Source of the DNA: UBA6165 sp044233745
Lineage (GTDB): Bacteria > Bacteroidota > Bacteroidia > Flavobacteriales_D > Crocinitomicaceae
Assembly (NCBI GenBank): GCA_044233745.1
Contig: JBIIJN010000054.1
Span: 1 to 18,273 of the forward strand
Reading direction: 5' to 3'
DNA length: 18,273 bases
Shown here: positions 6,742 to 14,687 of the stretch, piece after piece
Layout of the letters: every line of letters begins with the position of its first letter
How positions within the stretch are numbered: position 1 is the stretch's first letter
The notes under the pieces: model-generated
Databases searched by the model: none
The model's input: the letters and a program-made list of their open reading frames with translations, nothing else
What the model was told of the DNA's origin: nothing
Program-made: the position numbers and the translations under genes

Positions 6742-7980
6742 CTATTTCGCTGATTCAGCAATGCGAAATGCAATTTGTAAATAATTGAAAACATCTGTGG
6801 GGTGCCCAATTTGATGACGGAAAGGACCTACCTGCTCTTTTTTCAATGAGCTTTTTTCTGAAACATCCGGTGTTCTTTTGTGACCTGTTCTCACAATCAC
6901 CAAATTTTTAGAAGGTACCACCATTACATATTGACCATTGATACCTCTGGCATAGCGCAATGTATCTCCTTGACCAGGAACAACCCACCAATGCAAGCTA
7001 TAGCGCTGATTGGGTTCATTCTGCAAGGTATTGAGCTTATTATCTGGTACAAAGGCTTCGTTCATATACCATTCCGGAATTATTTGTTCCCCTTTGTATT
7101 TTCCATTATTCAACATCAACAAACCCAGACGACCGTAATCGCGCGTGGTAAGATACATACAGCAATAGGCTTTGTAGTCGCCATCTTCCGATTCTTTGCT
7201 CCAATAAGCATCATTTTCGCTGCCAATCCTTCTCCACAAACGTTCTTGAAAATAGTCGCCCATAGGTGTTTTAGTAGCCGCTTCCAATACATAACACAAC
7301 ACCTGCGTACTCATGCTTGTGTATTCAAACATTTCGCCGGGTTTGCGAATAGGCTTTTTGCCCAAAACCAATTTCCTCAAATCTGTACCATAATAGGCTT
7401 CTGCATTGTCTGTGAATGGATTATCCCCACTTTCTGCCCATTCCAATCCAGAACTCATGGTAAGCAAATGGCGTATGGTAATGCCTTTTTTCTCAGGGTT
7501 ATTAAACTCCGACAAATAAGCTGCAACAGGGTCGTCAAAACTTCCGATGAAGCCATCCTCAACAGCTATTGCCAAAAGCAAACTCACTACAGATTTTGCA
7601 GTAGAAAAGGAATTGGACACCATTGTTTCATCGTGGTCGTTGGCGTAATACTCCAACAATATTGTATCGTTGCGCATCACCAAAAAAGACGTGGTTTGCA
7701 AACTATCGATATAGGCGCGTTCGTCATCGTTTAATTTCAAATCTTGCACATGTCTATAAAAGACACTTGGTTTGGCCGCAGCATCAATGGTTTCATATGG
7801 AAAATAATCCAAATCGTATATCCCTGGACCAGCCTGACCTACGAAATACGTTTTTGCAACAGCGGTATAAAAATAAAAACGGTCAGCGACCCATAGATAC
7901 ACATTGAATCCAACAATAGCGAGTAACAAAAACCAAAGAAAGCCTTTGAAAAAAGATCTGAGTTTAGATTTACGAGCCAT
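6742..7980 (-). CDS. Membrane-anchored serine hydrolase, class C beta-lactamase fold
   Basis: A 412-residue penicillin-binding-protein-like hydrolase. Residues 1-10 are basic and 12-31 form one transmembrane anchor (FKGFLWFLLLAIVGFNVYLW), so the domain faces the periplasm. The nucleophile motif SxxK is STAK at 126-129, in SNSFSTAKSVVSLL. The tyrosine motif is YTS at 220-222, in place of YxN. The third (KTG-like) box is probably the VRTGHK segment near the end. HLLTMSSGLEW is typical of the EstB / 6-aminohexanoate-dimer hydrolase branch. Substrate is unknown; beta-lactam resistance should not be assumed. Its start overlaps the end of lipB by 11 bases, which fixes it in the operon. Confidence 0.9.
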   Translation of the reverse strand: MARKSKLRSFFKGFLWFLLLAIVGFNVYLWVADRFYFYTAVAKTYFVGQAGPGIYDLDYFPYETIDAAAKPSVFYRHVQDLKLNDDERAYIDSLQTTSFLVMRNDTILLEYYANDHDETMVSNSFSTAKSVVSLLLAIAVEDGFIGSFDDPVAAYLSEFNNPEKKGITIRHLLTMSSGLEWAESGDNPFTDNAEAYYGTDLRKLVLGKKPIRKPGEMFEYTSMSTQVLCYVLEAATKTPMGDYFQERLWRRIGSENDAYWSKESEDGDYKAYCCMYLTTRDYGRLGLLMLNNGKYKGEQIIPEWYMNEAFVPDNKLNTLQNEPNQRYSLHWWVVPGQGDTLRYARGINGQYVMVVPSKNLVIVRTGHKRTPDVSEKSSLKKEQVGPFRHQIGHPTDVFNYLQIAFRIAESAK

Positions 7981-8677
7981 AGACCATATTTTGAAAGTTG
8001 AACAATTGTGCCATTTCTTTCAAAAGTAGAGATTTTATTTCTTCCATATCCACCTCACGTCCAATTTCTTGCTGCACAGAGGTAACCGCCTTGTCGTTGA
8101 TGCCACAAGGAACGATGTGATTGAAATACGTCAAATCTGAATTTACATTAAAACCGATACCATGCATAGTGACCCAACGAGAAGATTTCACCCCCAAGGC
8201 ACAAATTTTTCGAGCACGTGTTGTGTTGGGTTCGAGCCATACACCTGTCAGTCCTTCAAAACGCTCGCCATGAATACCATAGTGTTTTAAGGTTTGAATA
8301 ACCGTTTCTTCCAAAAAACGCATGTATTTGTGAATGTCGGTAAAAAAGTTATCCAAATCCAAAATGGGATATACCACCAACTGGCCAGGTCCATGATAAG
8401 TAATATCTCCTCCGCGATTGATTTTATAATAAGTAGCGTTGTGTTCAGAAAGCTTATCTGCATTGAGCAGCAAGTGGTTTTCATCGCCGCTTTTCCCTAA
8501 AGTAAAGACATGCGGATGCTCACAAAAAAGAACATAATTTTCGGTAGGCGTATCCAAATCGAGCTTGCGATTTTCAATTTTGAGGTCGATAATCTCCTTG
8601 AAAAGCGCTTCCTGATAATCCCAAGCCTCTTTATAATCTATGAGGCCCAAGTCGCGAACGTGAACAGATTTATTCAT
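7970..8677 (-). CDS. lipB: Lipoyl(octanoyl) transferase
   Basis: A 235-residue cytosolic enzyme that moves octanoate from acyl carrier protein to the lipoyl domains of 2-oxoacid dehydrogenases and the glycine cleavage H protein. Markers are RGGDITYHGPGQ at 88-99, the catalytic Lys164 in CALGVKSSRWVTMHG and the catalytic Cys191 in HIVPCGI. Length is normal. ATG at 8677 overlaps the stop of the isomerase gene by 8 bases, and its own end overlaps the hydrolase start by 11, so translation is likely coupled. LipA, the partner that adds sulphur, is not in the window. Confidence 0.98.
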   Translation of the reverse strand: MNKSVHVRDLGLIDYKEAWDYQEALFKEIIDLKIENRKLDLDTPTENYVLFCEHPHVFTLGKSGDENHLLLNADKLSEHNATYYKINRGGDITYHGPGQLVVYPILDLDNFFTDIHKYMRFLEETVIQTLKHYGIHGERFEGLTGVWLEPNTTRARKICALGVKSSRWVTMHGIGFNVNSDLTYFNHIVPCGINDKAVTSVQQEIGREVDMEEIKSLLLKEMAQLFNFQNMVYGS

Positions 8678-9689
8678 TTGTAAAACTGTCGAGCGCAGTT
8701 TTTAGTCGATCGATAACAGGTATAACTACAGGGTCAACATCTTTGATATTGGCCAAGTAAAGCGATGCCCAATCTAAAACATACATCAAATAAATGGTTT
8801 CTTCAACCAAACTATCGCCTTTACCAACAAATGTAAGATGTGAACTCCCTCGAGCTACGACTTCTTCTTTGGTCAATTCAATTCTGCGCAAATTTCTATT
8901 GAATTCATGCTGCGACAACAAAAAAACAGGGGCATAGGAAGCATTTCCTCCCGACCAGCCCAAAAGTTCGTTGTGGTTCATTTCTGGAACCAAATGATGC
9001 CACGCCAAGCCTTTTGAGTTTTCATTGATTTGCTGACGACCTCTTATTGCCAAGCCCTCCATTTGTGGAGTCGCGTAAAAGATTGGTGTTCTATTGGCTA
9101 AAAATTGTGCCAATTGATCCGCTTGAATTTGAATGTCAGACAATTGGTTTTCAATTAACACTGCTGCTTGTTCTATCATAGCGGTATAACGATTGGTCAC
9201 CAATTCCAGCTTTTCAAAAACAGCACATAGTGTTGCCAAAGAGTAGCCCAAAGAAGCTCTTGGCGGATTTCCTCCGGGCACAATAAACACGGGGAAACCA
9301 TTTTCTTTACAGAGTTTTTCTAATTTTCCACCAGAAGTGATGCCAATTACAGAAACATTTCTTTCCAAAGCTTCACCCAGCGCCATCAAAGTTTCTTCAG
9401 TATTGCCAGAATATGATGATGCAATAACCAACGTGTCCTGATCCACATACGCGGGAATTTGATAGTCATTGGCCACCTGCACAGGCACGGCGATGTCGTC
9501 GGCAATCCAGTTTTTTACCAAAACCCCACCAATTCCCGAGCCCCCCATGCCAAGGATGAGCACATTTTTATAGTCCACCTCTGGGCGTTCCAATTCCACT
9601 TTGGTAGCCAAAGCAAGAGCTGTTCTCATGTGTTGTGGAAAATCAAGAATCAGTTGGTTCATCAATTGTGATGCAGCAGCATTTGACAT
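8670..9689 (-). CDS. Bifunctional phosphoglucose/phosphomannose isomerase (SIS domain)
   Basis: A 339-residue cytosolic enzyme with two SIS sugar-isomerase domains, interconverting glucose-6-P and/or mannose-6-P with fructose-6-P. The first domain holds NVLILGMGGSGIGG at 42-55 and SSYSGNTEETL at 91-101. GNPPRASLGY and MNHNELLGW later mark the PGI/PMI family and its catalytic Glu/His region. I chose ATG at 9689; an in-frame TTG at 9710 would add seven residues but falls inside the -7 promoter element. It is the first gene of the minus-strand operon running to 3758. Whether it has both activities cannot be read from sequence. Confidence 0.92.
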   Translation of the reverse strand: MSNAAASQLMNQLILDFPQHMRTALALATKVELERPEVDYKNVLILGMGGSGIGGVLVKNWIADDIAVPVQVANDYQIPAYVDQDTLVIASSYSGNTEETLMALGEALERNVSVIGITSGGKLEKLCKENGFPVFIVPGGNPPRASLGYSLATLCAVFEKLELVTNRYTAMIEQAAVLIENQLSDIQIQADQLAQFLANRTPIFYATPQMEGLAIRGRQQINENSKGLAWHHLVPEMNHNELLGWSGGNASYAPVFLLSQHEFNRNLRRIELTKEEVVARGSSHLTFVGKGDSLVEETIYLMYVLDWASLYLANIKDVDPVVIPVIDRLKTALDSFTNE

Positions 9690-9707
9690 AATACAAATTT
9701 TAGATTG

Positions 9708-9740
9708 CAAATTTAATCATTATATCAATCGCAATCCAAA
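9708..9740 (-). promoter_or_regulatory. Promoter of the pgi/pmi-lipB-...-purD operon
   Basis: On the minus strand, TTTG at 9740-9737 is followed after 21 bases by TAAATTTG at 9715-9708, a full match to the Bacteroidota promoter. The ATG is at 9689, so the leader is only about 10-15 bases. The hppA terminator lies immediately upstream. Confidence 0.75.
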
Positions 9741-9755
9741 TTGGAATTACACTAC

Positions 9756-9785
9756 AAAAAAAGGGAGCACATTGTACTCCCTTTT
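9756..9785 (-). terminator. Intrinsic terminator of hppA
   Basis: AAAAGGGAG at 9759-9767 pairs with CTCCCTTTT at 9777-9785 around a 9-base loop. On the minus strand the hairpin is followed by seven T (complement of 9756-9762). It sits 20 bases after the hppA stop and insulates the isomerase promoter. Confidence 0.9.
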
Positions 9786-9805
9786 CACAATAGATATCGA
9801 AAAAA

Positions 9806-12076
9806 CTAGTCTTTTACAAACTCAATGGTCTCAACTTTGCTTGATGCATCTGAAACCGACGTGATTTTTTGTTTTTGATCTTCTTTATTGCCGTGCTCTG
9901 TTGTGTGGCCACCCAAAATAGGCGCAATCACCAAACCAATCAAACAAGTCAATTTGATCAAAATATTCATTGAAGGACCTGATGTGTCTTTGAATGGATC
10001 ACCAACAGTATCACCAGTTACAGCTGCCTTGTGTGCATCGGAACCTTTGTAGGTCATTTGGCCATCTATCATAACACCTGCCTCAAAAGATTTCTTAGCG
10101 TTGTCCCAAGCACCACCAGCGTTGTTTTGGAACACTGCCCAAAGTACACCAGAAACAGTTACACCTGCCATATAACCACCCAACATTTCGGCAATCAACA
10201 GATTGTCATAACCCAAAAGCATTGGTAAAGTAGCAATCAAAATTGGGAAACCGATGGTTAAAATACCTGGCAACATCATTTCTCTCAAGGCTGCTTTGGT
10301 TGAAATCTCAACACATTTACCATATTCTGGTTTGCCAGTACCTTCCATAATACCTGGAATTTCTTTGAATTGACGACGTACTTCATACACCATATCCATT
10401 GCCGCTTTACCTACAGAATTCATCGCCAAAGCTGAGAAAACCACCGGCACCATACCACCAATAAACAACATAGCCAATACAGGAGCTTTGAAAATATTAA
10501 TTCCGTCAATACCCGTAAAAGTTACGTATGCAGCAAATAGCGCCAAAGATGTCAAAGCCGCAGAAGCAATAGCAAAACCTTTACCAGTAGCCGCGGTTGT
10601 GTTACCCACTGAATCCAAAATATCTGTTCTTGTGCGCACCTCTTTAGGCAACTCGCTCATTTCAGCGATACCACCTGCGTTGTCAGCAATAGGACCAAAA
10701 GCATCAATCGCCAACTGCATAGCTGTAGTTGCCATCATAGCAGATGCAGCAAGCGCCACACCATAGAATCCAGCAAAAGCATATGAACCCCAAATAGCAC
10801 CTGCAAAAAGAAGTACTGTTGGGAAAGTAGAAATCATCCCTGTTGCTAAACCGGCGATTACGTTTGTACCTGCACCTGTAGCAGATTTTTGTACGATAGC
10901 CAAAACGGGCTTCGTGCCTAATCCTGTATAGTATTCTGTTACAGAAGAAATGGCACCTCCAACAAACAAACCAACCAAGGTAGCATAGAACACACGCATG
11001 GATGAAATTTCTTTCATGCCTTCACCAAAGAAATTCATGTTCATCGTTTCTGGCAATAAATATTTCACCAAGAAGAACGAAGCAATAACTGTAAGTCCAA
11101 TAGACACCCAGTTGCCGATGTTCAAGGCGCGTTGTACTTGTTTTTCTTTGGCATCGTTGCTGTTGATTTTCACCAAAAGTGTACCAACAATAGAGAAAAC
11201 AATACCGAAACCAGCTAGCGCCATAGGCAACAAGATAGGTCCGATTCCGCCAAAGCCTTCATTAACGATGTTTCCGCCCATATCACTAATCACATAATTC
11301 CCAAGAACCATAGCGGCCAAAACTGTTGCCACATAAGAGCCAAATAAGTCTGCACCCATACCAGCCACATCACCAACGTTATCACCCACATTATCAGCAA
11401 TTGTAGCTGGGTTGCGTGGATCATCTTCAGGAATACCTGCTTCTACTTTACCTACCAAGTCTGCTCCTACATCGGCAGCTTTGGTATAAATACCACCACC
11501 TACACGTGCAAAAAGAGCGATAGACTCGGCGCCTAATGAAAAGCCAGCTAAGGTTTCCAAAACGATGGTCATGTCACCTGTATTCGTCCAAGAACCATTC
11601 ATGAAAAATTGGAAGAAAACAATAAAGAAACCAGTAAGACCTAAAACAGCCAAACCAGCTACACCAAGCCCCATTACAGTTCCACCACCAAACGACACTT
11701 TCAATGCCTGAGGTAAACTTGTGCGAGCAGCTTGTGTTGTTCTTACATTGGTTTTAGTGGCGATTTTCATTCCGATGTTTCCAGCAAATGCAGAAAAAAT
11801 GGCACCGAAAATAAACGCCACAATTATAAGGTAATGTGTGGTAGGTACAATCGTAGCAATACCCGCCAAAGCGATACTTGCCACAATTACAAAAATCGTT
11901 AGAAGTCGGTATTCAGCTTTCAAAAACGCCAAGGCACCTTCGTAGATGTAATCAGAAATTTCTTTCATTTTGCCATCGCCTGCGTCTTGCTTCAACACCC
12001 AAGAACGCTTAATCTGCATAAAAATAAGACCAACAATTGCCAAAACCACTGGCACATACAACATAAAATTTTCCAT
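9806..12076 (-). CDS. hppA: Membrane-bound ion-pumping pyrophosphatase
   Basis: A 756-residue protein with some 16 membrane helices that couples PPi hydrolysis to H+ and/or Na+ export across the inner membrane. The PPi/Mg site is the block at residues 202-248: DVGADLVGK, then EDDPRNPATIADNVGDNVGD, with its Asp and Lys residues all kept. GNTTAATGKGF at 491-501 has Ala where K+-independent enzymes have Lys, so this should be the K+-dependent class; the ion pumped cannot be told here. The C-terminus carries a charged tail (about 30 residues, HTTEHGNKEDQKQK and on) beyond the core. It is a single-gene unit with terminators on both sides; I could not find a TAnnTTTG promoter in the 86 bases upstream. 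Confidence 0.97.
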   Translation of the reverse strand: MENFMLYVPVVLAIVGLIFMQIKRSWVLKQDAGDGKMKEISDYIYEGALAFLKAEYRLLTIFVIVASIALAGIATIVPTTHYLIIVAFIFGAIFSAFAGNIGMKIATKTNVRTTQAARTSLPQALKVSFGGGTVMGLGVAGLAVLGLTGFFIVFFQFFMNGSWTNTGDMTIVLETLAGFSLGAESIALFARVGGGIYTKAADVGADLVGKVEAGIPEDDPRNPATIADNVGDNVGDVAGMGADLFGSYVATVLAAMVLGNYVISDMGGNIVNEGFGGIGPILLPMALAGFGIVFSIVGTLLVKINSNDAKEKQVQRALNIGNWVSIGLTVIASFFLVKYLLPETMNMNFFGEGMKEISSMRVFYATLVGLFVGGAISSVTEYYTGLGTKPVLAIVQKSATGAGTNVIAGLATGMISTFPTVLLFAGAIWGSYAFAGFYGVALAASAMMATTAMQLAIDAFGPIADNAGGIAEMSELPKEVRTRTDILDSVGNTTAATGKGFAIASAALTSLALFAAYVTFTGIDGINIFKAPVLAMLFIGGMVPVVFSALAMNSVGKAAMDMVYEVRRQFKEIPGIMEGTGKPEYGKCVEISTKAALREMMLPGILTIGFPILIATLPMLLGYDNLLIAEMLGGYMAGVTVSGVLWAVFQNNAGGAWDNAKKSFEAGVMIDGQMTYKGSDAHKAAVTGDTVGDPFKDTSGPSMNILIKLTCLIGLVIAPILGGHTTEHGNKEDQKQKITSVSDASSKVETIEFVKD

Positions 12077-12096
12077 ACTATTTGATTCTATTGTTT

Positions 12097-12130
12097 AAAA
12101 AAACGCGGTAAAACTGGACATTTTACCGCG
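12097..12130 (-). terminator. Intrinsic terminator of the PpiD/SurA-like gene
   Basis: CGCGGTAAAA at 12104-12113 and TTTTACCGCG at 12121-12130 form a perfect 10-bp stem with a 7-base loop. On the minus strand it is followed by seven T (complement of 12097-12103). It lies 32 bases after the stop of the foldase gene and about 20 bases before hppA, so it separates them. There is no T-run on the plus strand. Confidence 0.92.
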
Positions 12131-12162
12131 ATATTCTTATAATTCATTTTGGAGTCCGCTAC

Positions 12163-14319
12163 TTAATACGCACCAACTTTAATTTTGTTACGATTGTCTT
12201 TGTGATCTGCAAATTTCATCAAAGCCATGAATGCACGAGAGGATACATTTTGGCTGTAAGCCTTATTCAATGCCTCTTTCTGCGTTGTATAGTCTTCCGT
12301 TTCAATGCGCATTTTGATGTCGTTGATTTTCACAACAAATACACCTTGCGTTCCTACAATAGGCACTGTAATTGAGCCTTTCTTCAAACCTGAGAATAAA
12401 CCACCCACAACGATGTTTTCAGCACCACCAATACCCATTGTTCCTTGTTTGAAAGTCACTTCGAACTGCTGAACCAAGCTACCAATTTTATCAGCGATGC
12501 CTTGCAAGTCTTTGCTGTTCATTTCTTTTACATAAGCATCAGCCAAAAACTTTTTCTTGGCGTCTGCCTCCATTACTTTTTTGGCCAAATCAAGATCTGG
12601 AGCACCTTCTTCAATAACGCGTGTTAATTGAACAACCAAAAAGCGGTTGCCATCGCGCACAGGGTCGTTTACCGACATCAAAGGCGTTGAAGGTTTAAAT
12701 AAGAAATTCATGATTTGACTTTGAGCTGCAGGCGTAAGACCATAGATAGATGGATTTTCCAAATACACTGTACCTGGTTGAACGGTATAATTCATCTTAA
12801 TAGCCGTTGTATCGAAGTTGCTAGGATTCTCTTCCAAAGCAGACCACAAGTCACGGGCGTCCATTTCAACATTCATCACCGTCTCTTCGGAAGGCGTCAC
12901 GTTTTTAGAAATCAAGGCCAAAAATGGCTTACGCGCTTCCCTACGTCCCAAAACTTCAACAATATGAATACCATATGTAGTCTTCACTGTACCCAACTTA
13001 TTGTAAGGAGCGCCAAAAGAGTAATCGTTGAATTCTGGAACCATGTCGCCTTCTTTGAACCACTTGTACTCACCACCATTTGGAACAGAGCCTGGATCTT
13101 CAGAAAACTTGGTAACCATATCAGCAAAGTTGTTGCTTTTTTGAATAACAGCTACAATGCTATCCGCTTTGAGCTGTGCTCTTGCAAATCCCGCTTCGTC
13201 TTGAGCAGAAATCAATATGTGGCGCACCCATGCTTGTTTTTCATTTTGGAAACCAAGAATTTTTGCCATTTCCACTCGATCGCCATTTACATATGGACCA
13301 ACAATTTGACCAACCGAACCATTTTGAAATTCCGCATCAACACTTTCAGGATAAGAATTTGGCGATCCCTCAACAGATGCAACTGAATAAGCCATTGCTC
13401 TATTGAAAAACTTATTGTCACTTTGTGCCAAAACATAAACAGAGTCGTTAGCGGCGTTTTGAAAATCAGCTTTTTTGGCGGCTAAATCTTTCAATACTTT
13501 GTCTTTATCTTCTGCGGACGGCAAAATATTCACCATCGCATATGTGTATTCACGTGCATCCTTTTGCTTGTATTTAGGATGATCCTTCCACTCCTTGTAA
13601 AAAGCATTAAACTGCTCATCTGTCAATTCAACTTCGGTAATATCAAAGTTTTTCAACACAAAGGAAACGCTCAATACTTGGTTTTCAGCGATAAAATCTT
13701 GCTCCGCTTCAAAAGTGGTAGCATAAGTTCCGTATTCCAAAAGCGTGACATATTTATCAGCTTCACGCTCATTTTTAATTTGTCCACGAATTTCTGTTTC
13801 GTAAAACTCTTTGTAATTGAAACCCGATTGTGGGTCAACAACTCCTTGCTCTGCTTGAGCCAAGAAATCATCAAATGCCTGTGCATCAAATCCGCCATCT
13901 GGAGATGGGAAAAAACGCATGATACTTTCGCTCTGACGGGCACCATCTGTTCCAAAAATGAAGGCATCAATTTCCGCATCGTTAACAGCAATACCAAGAG
14001 CTTCAAACTCACGCCCCAACAAAGTAAGACGCAAAACCTCGTTGTAAGCTGCATCTTCTGCTTGTTGCTGGTCTTGTTCTGTATATTCACGACCTTCATT
14101 CATCGCGTTTCTCTGTGCATTGCTCACAAAAAGCTCTGTAAATTCATTCAATTTTTTTTCATCGAGTGCTTCTCCATAAGCCTCGCCTCTAGGAGGTACA
14201 GAACCGCCTAATCCGCCCATAGAGCGAACGGCTTCTCCGAGAATAAATAACAACAATGCGCCACCAATCACGATGATTAAGAGGCCAGATTTCTCACGTA
14301 TTTTTCCAATAGTAATCAT
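12163..14319 (-). CDS. PpiD/SurA-like membrane-anchored peptidyl-prolyl isomerase
   Basis: A 718-residue periplasmic foldase anchored by one N-terminal helix (residues 11-31, after MITIGKIREK). A SurA/PpiD-type N-terminal chaperone region follows. A parvulin (PPIC) domain covers about 363-460: WVRHILIS, then FADMVTKFSEDPGSVPNGGEY and YGIHIVEVLGRR. A second, less conserved domain runs to the end. Such proteins help fold exported and outer-membrane proteins; in Bacteroidota this long form is the usual PpiD counterpart. ATG at 14319 gives the expected membrane anchor. It is divergent from the rtcB operon with 138 bases between this ATG and the leader ORF. A single-gene unit with its own terminator. 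Confidence 0.93.
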   Translation of the reverse strand: MITIGKIREKSGLLIIVIGGALLLFILGEAVRSMGGLGGSVPPRGEAYGEALDEKKLNEFTELFVSNAQRNAMNEGREYTEQDQQQAEDAAYNEVLRLTLLGREFEALGIAVNDAEIDAFIFGTDGARQSESIMRFFPSPDGGFDAQAFDDFLAQAEQGVVDPQSGFNYKEFYETEIRGQIKNEREADKYVTLLEYGTYATTFEAEQDFIAENQVLSVSFVLKNFDITEVELTDEQFNAFYKEWKDHPKYKQKDAREYTYAMVNILPSAEDKDKVLKDLAAKKADFQNAANDSVYVLAQSDNKFFNRAMAYSVASVEGSPNSYPESVDAEFQNGSVGQIVGPYVNGDRVEMAKILGFQNEKQAWVRHILISAQDEAGFARAQLKADSIVAVIQKSNNFADMVTKFSEDPGSVPNGGEYKWFKEGDMVPEFNDYSFGAPYNKLGTVKTTYGIHIVEVLGRREARKPFLALISKNVTPSEETVMNVEMDARDLWSALEENPSNFDTTAIKMNYTVQPGTVYLENPSIYGLTPAAQSQIMNFLFKPSTPLMSVNDPVRDGNRFLVVQLTRVIEEGAPDLDLAKKVMEADAKKKFLADAYVKEMNSKDLQGIADKIGSLVQQFEVTFKQGTMGIGGAENIVVGGLFSGLKKGSITVPIVGTQGVFVVKINDIKMRIETEDYTTQKEALNKAYSQNVSSRAFMALMKFADHKDNRNKIKVGAY

Positions 14320-14340
14320 TTGTTTACACTTTTAGGGGTG

Positions 14341-14348
14341 CGAAGATA
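14341..14348 (-). promoter_or_regulatory. Probable -7 element for the PpiD/SurA-like gene
   Basis: Read on the minus strand, TATCTTCG, one base from TAnnTTTG, 21 bases before the ATG at 14319. No convincing -33 TTTG is present at the right spacing. It is back to back with the rtcB promoter, whose -33 element is 40 bases away. Confidence 0.45.
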
Positions 14349-14387
14349 CAAGAAGTCTGTAAAATAGTTGTTAATCTGACAGAAAAA

Positions 14388-14420
14388 TTTGGAATCATCG
14401 AAAAAAACATCCCATCTTTG
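14388..14420 (+). promoter_or_regulatory. Promoter of the rtcB-prfH operon leader
   Basis: TTTG at 14388-14391, 21 bases, then CATCTTTG at 14413-14420, one base from the Bacteroidota -7 consensus TAnnTTTG. Transcription would start near 14426, some 30 bases before the leader ORF. Confidence 0.68.
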
Positions 14421-14457
14421 CACCGAATTTATTGTAAATCCATTAAAAACGAAGAAA

Positions 14458-14538
14458 ATGCAAAGTAGAATGAATCTTAGAAGCTTAGTGCCAGCGGGAC
14501 GTGGTGCGGCTTTTCTTCGTGGACTTTTTCATTCCTAG
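14458..14538 (+). CDS. Putative 26-residue leader peptide of the rtcB-prfH operon
   Basis: ATG at 14458 after an A-rich stretch (AAAAACGAAGAAA), typical of starts in this phylum, and TAG at 14536-14538. The peptide begins MQSRMNLRSLVPAGR and ends AAFLRGLFHS; it has four Arg, four Leu and no acidic residue. It is not rich enough in one amino acid to be a classical biosynthetic-operon leader. I do not recognise it. Its case rests on position: promoter upstream, terminator 21 bases after its stop, and base-pairing potential of its own codons with that terminator. A second in-frame ATG at codon 5 is possible. No comparative evidence was available. Confidence 0.62.
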   Translation: MQSRMNLRSLVPAGRGAAFLRGLFHS

Positions 14539-14573
14539 ATATTTACATCTCGAAATATGAAAGACCCGAAGAA
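14468..14573 (+). promoter_or_regulatory. Predicted attenuator: protector and antiterminator pairings
   Basis: Antiterminator: 14513-14528 (TTCTTCG, bulged T, GG, mismatch, CTTTT) pairs with 14559-14573 (GAAAGACCCGAAGAA), about 14 pairs, mutually exclusive with the terminator stem at 14560-14569. Protector: GAATGAA at 14468-14474 pairs with TTCATTC at 14528-14534, with an inner stem 14479-14485 / 14508-14514 (two wobbles), which would hide the antiterminator's 5' arm. The 5' arm is codons 19-24 of the leader ORF, so a ribosome reaching the stop would mask at least its 3' part. Pairings were found by eye, without energies. Confidence 0.55.
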
Positions 14574-14596
14574 TTTATCTCTCGGGTCTTTTTTTT
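14560..14596 (+). terminator. Intrinsic terminator between the leader ORF and rtcB
   Basis: AAAGACCCGA at 14560-14569 and TCGGGTCTTT at 14582-14591 form a perfect 10-bp stem, followed by eight T (14589-14596, the first three also in the stem). It is upstream of rtcB on the coding strand and no other plus-strand gene ends nearby, so it acts in the operon's own leader. Bases 14597-14687 hold no further clear signal except a weak GAATA-GCAA-TATTC hairpin at 14645-14658. Confidence 0.88.
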
Positions 14597-14687
14597 GGCT
14601 CTTGCCGAAATTTCCCTGACCTGAGAAAATCAGAAAAGTGAATTGAATAGCAATATTCAGTTCGATTTAGAATTTAATCAATTTATC

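Noticed and set aside
6880..7734. Long plus-strand ORF opposite the serine hydrolase
   Set aside because: Antisense shadow of a gene with intact SxxK and membrane anchor; composition is not protein-like and no promoter precedes it.
9690..9710. TTG at 9710 as the isomerase start
   Set aside because: It falls inside the predicted -7 element; ATG at 9689 is family-like.
12715..14211. Plus-strand ORFs opposite the PpiD/SurA-like gene
   Set aside because: Shadows of a well-supported 718-residue protein; rich in rare residue runs and without family resemblance.
14643..14687. TTG at 14643 as the rtcB start
   Set aside because: The 15 added residues precede the family's standard N-terminus (MGKNLTGKD at 14688) and lie in leader sequence.
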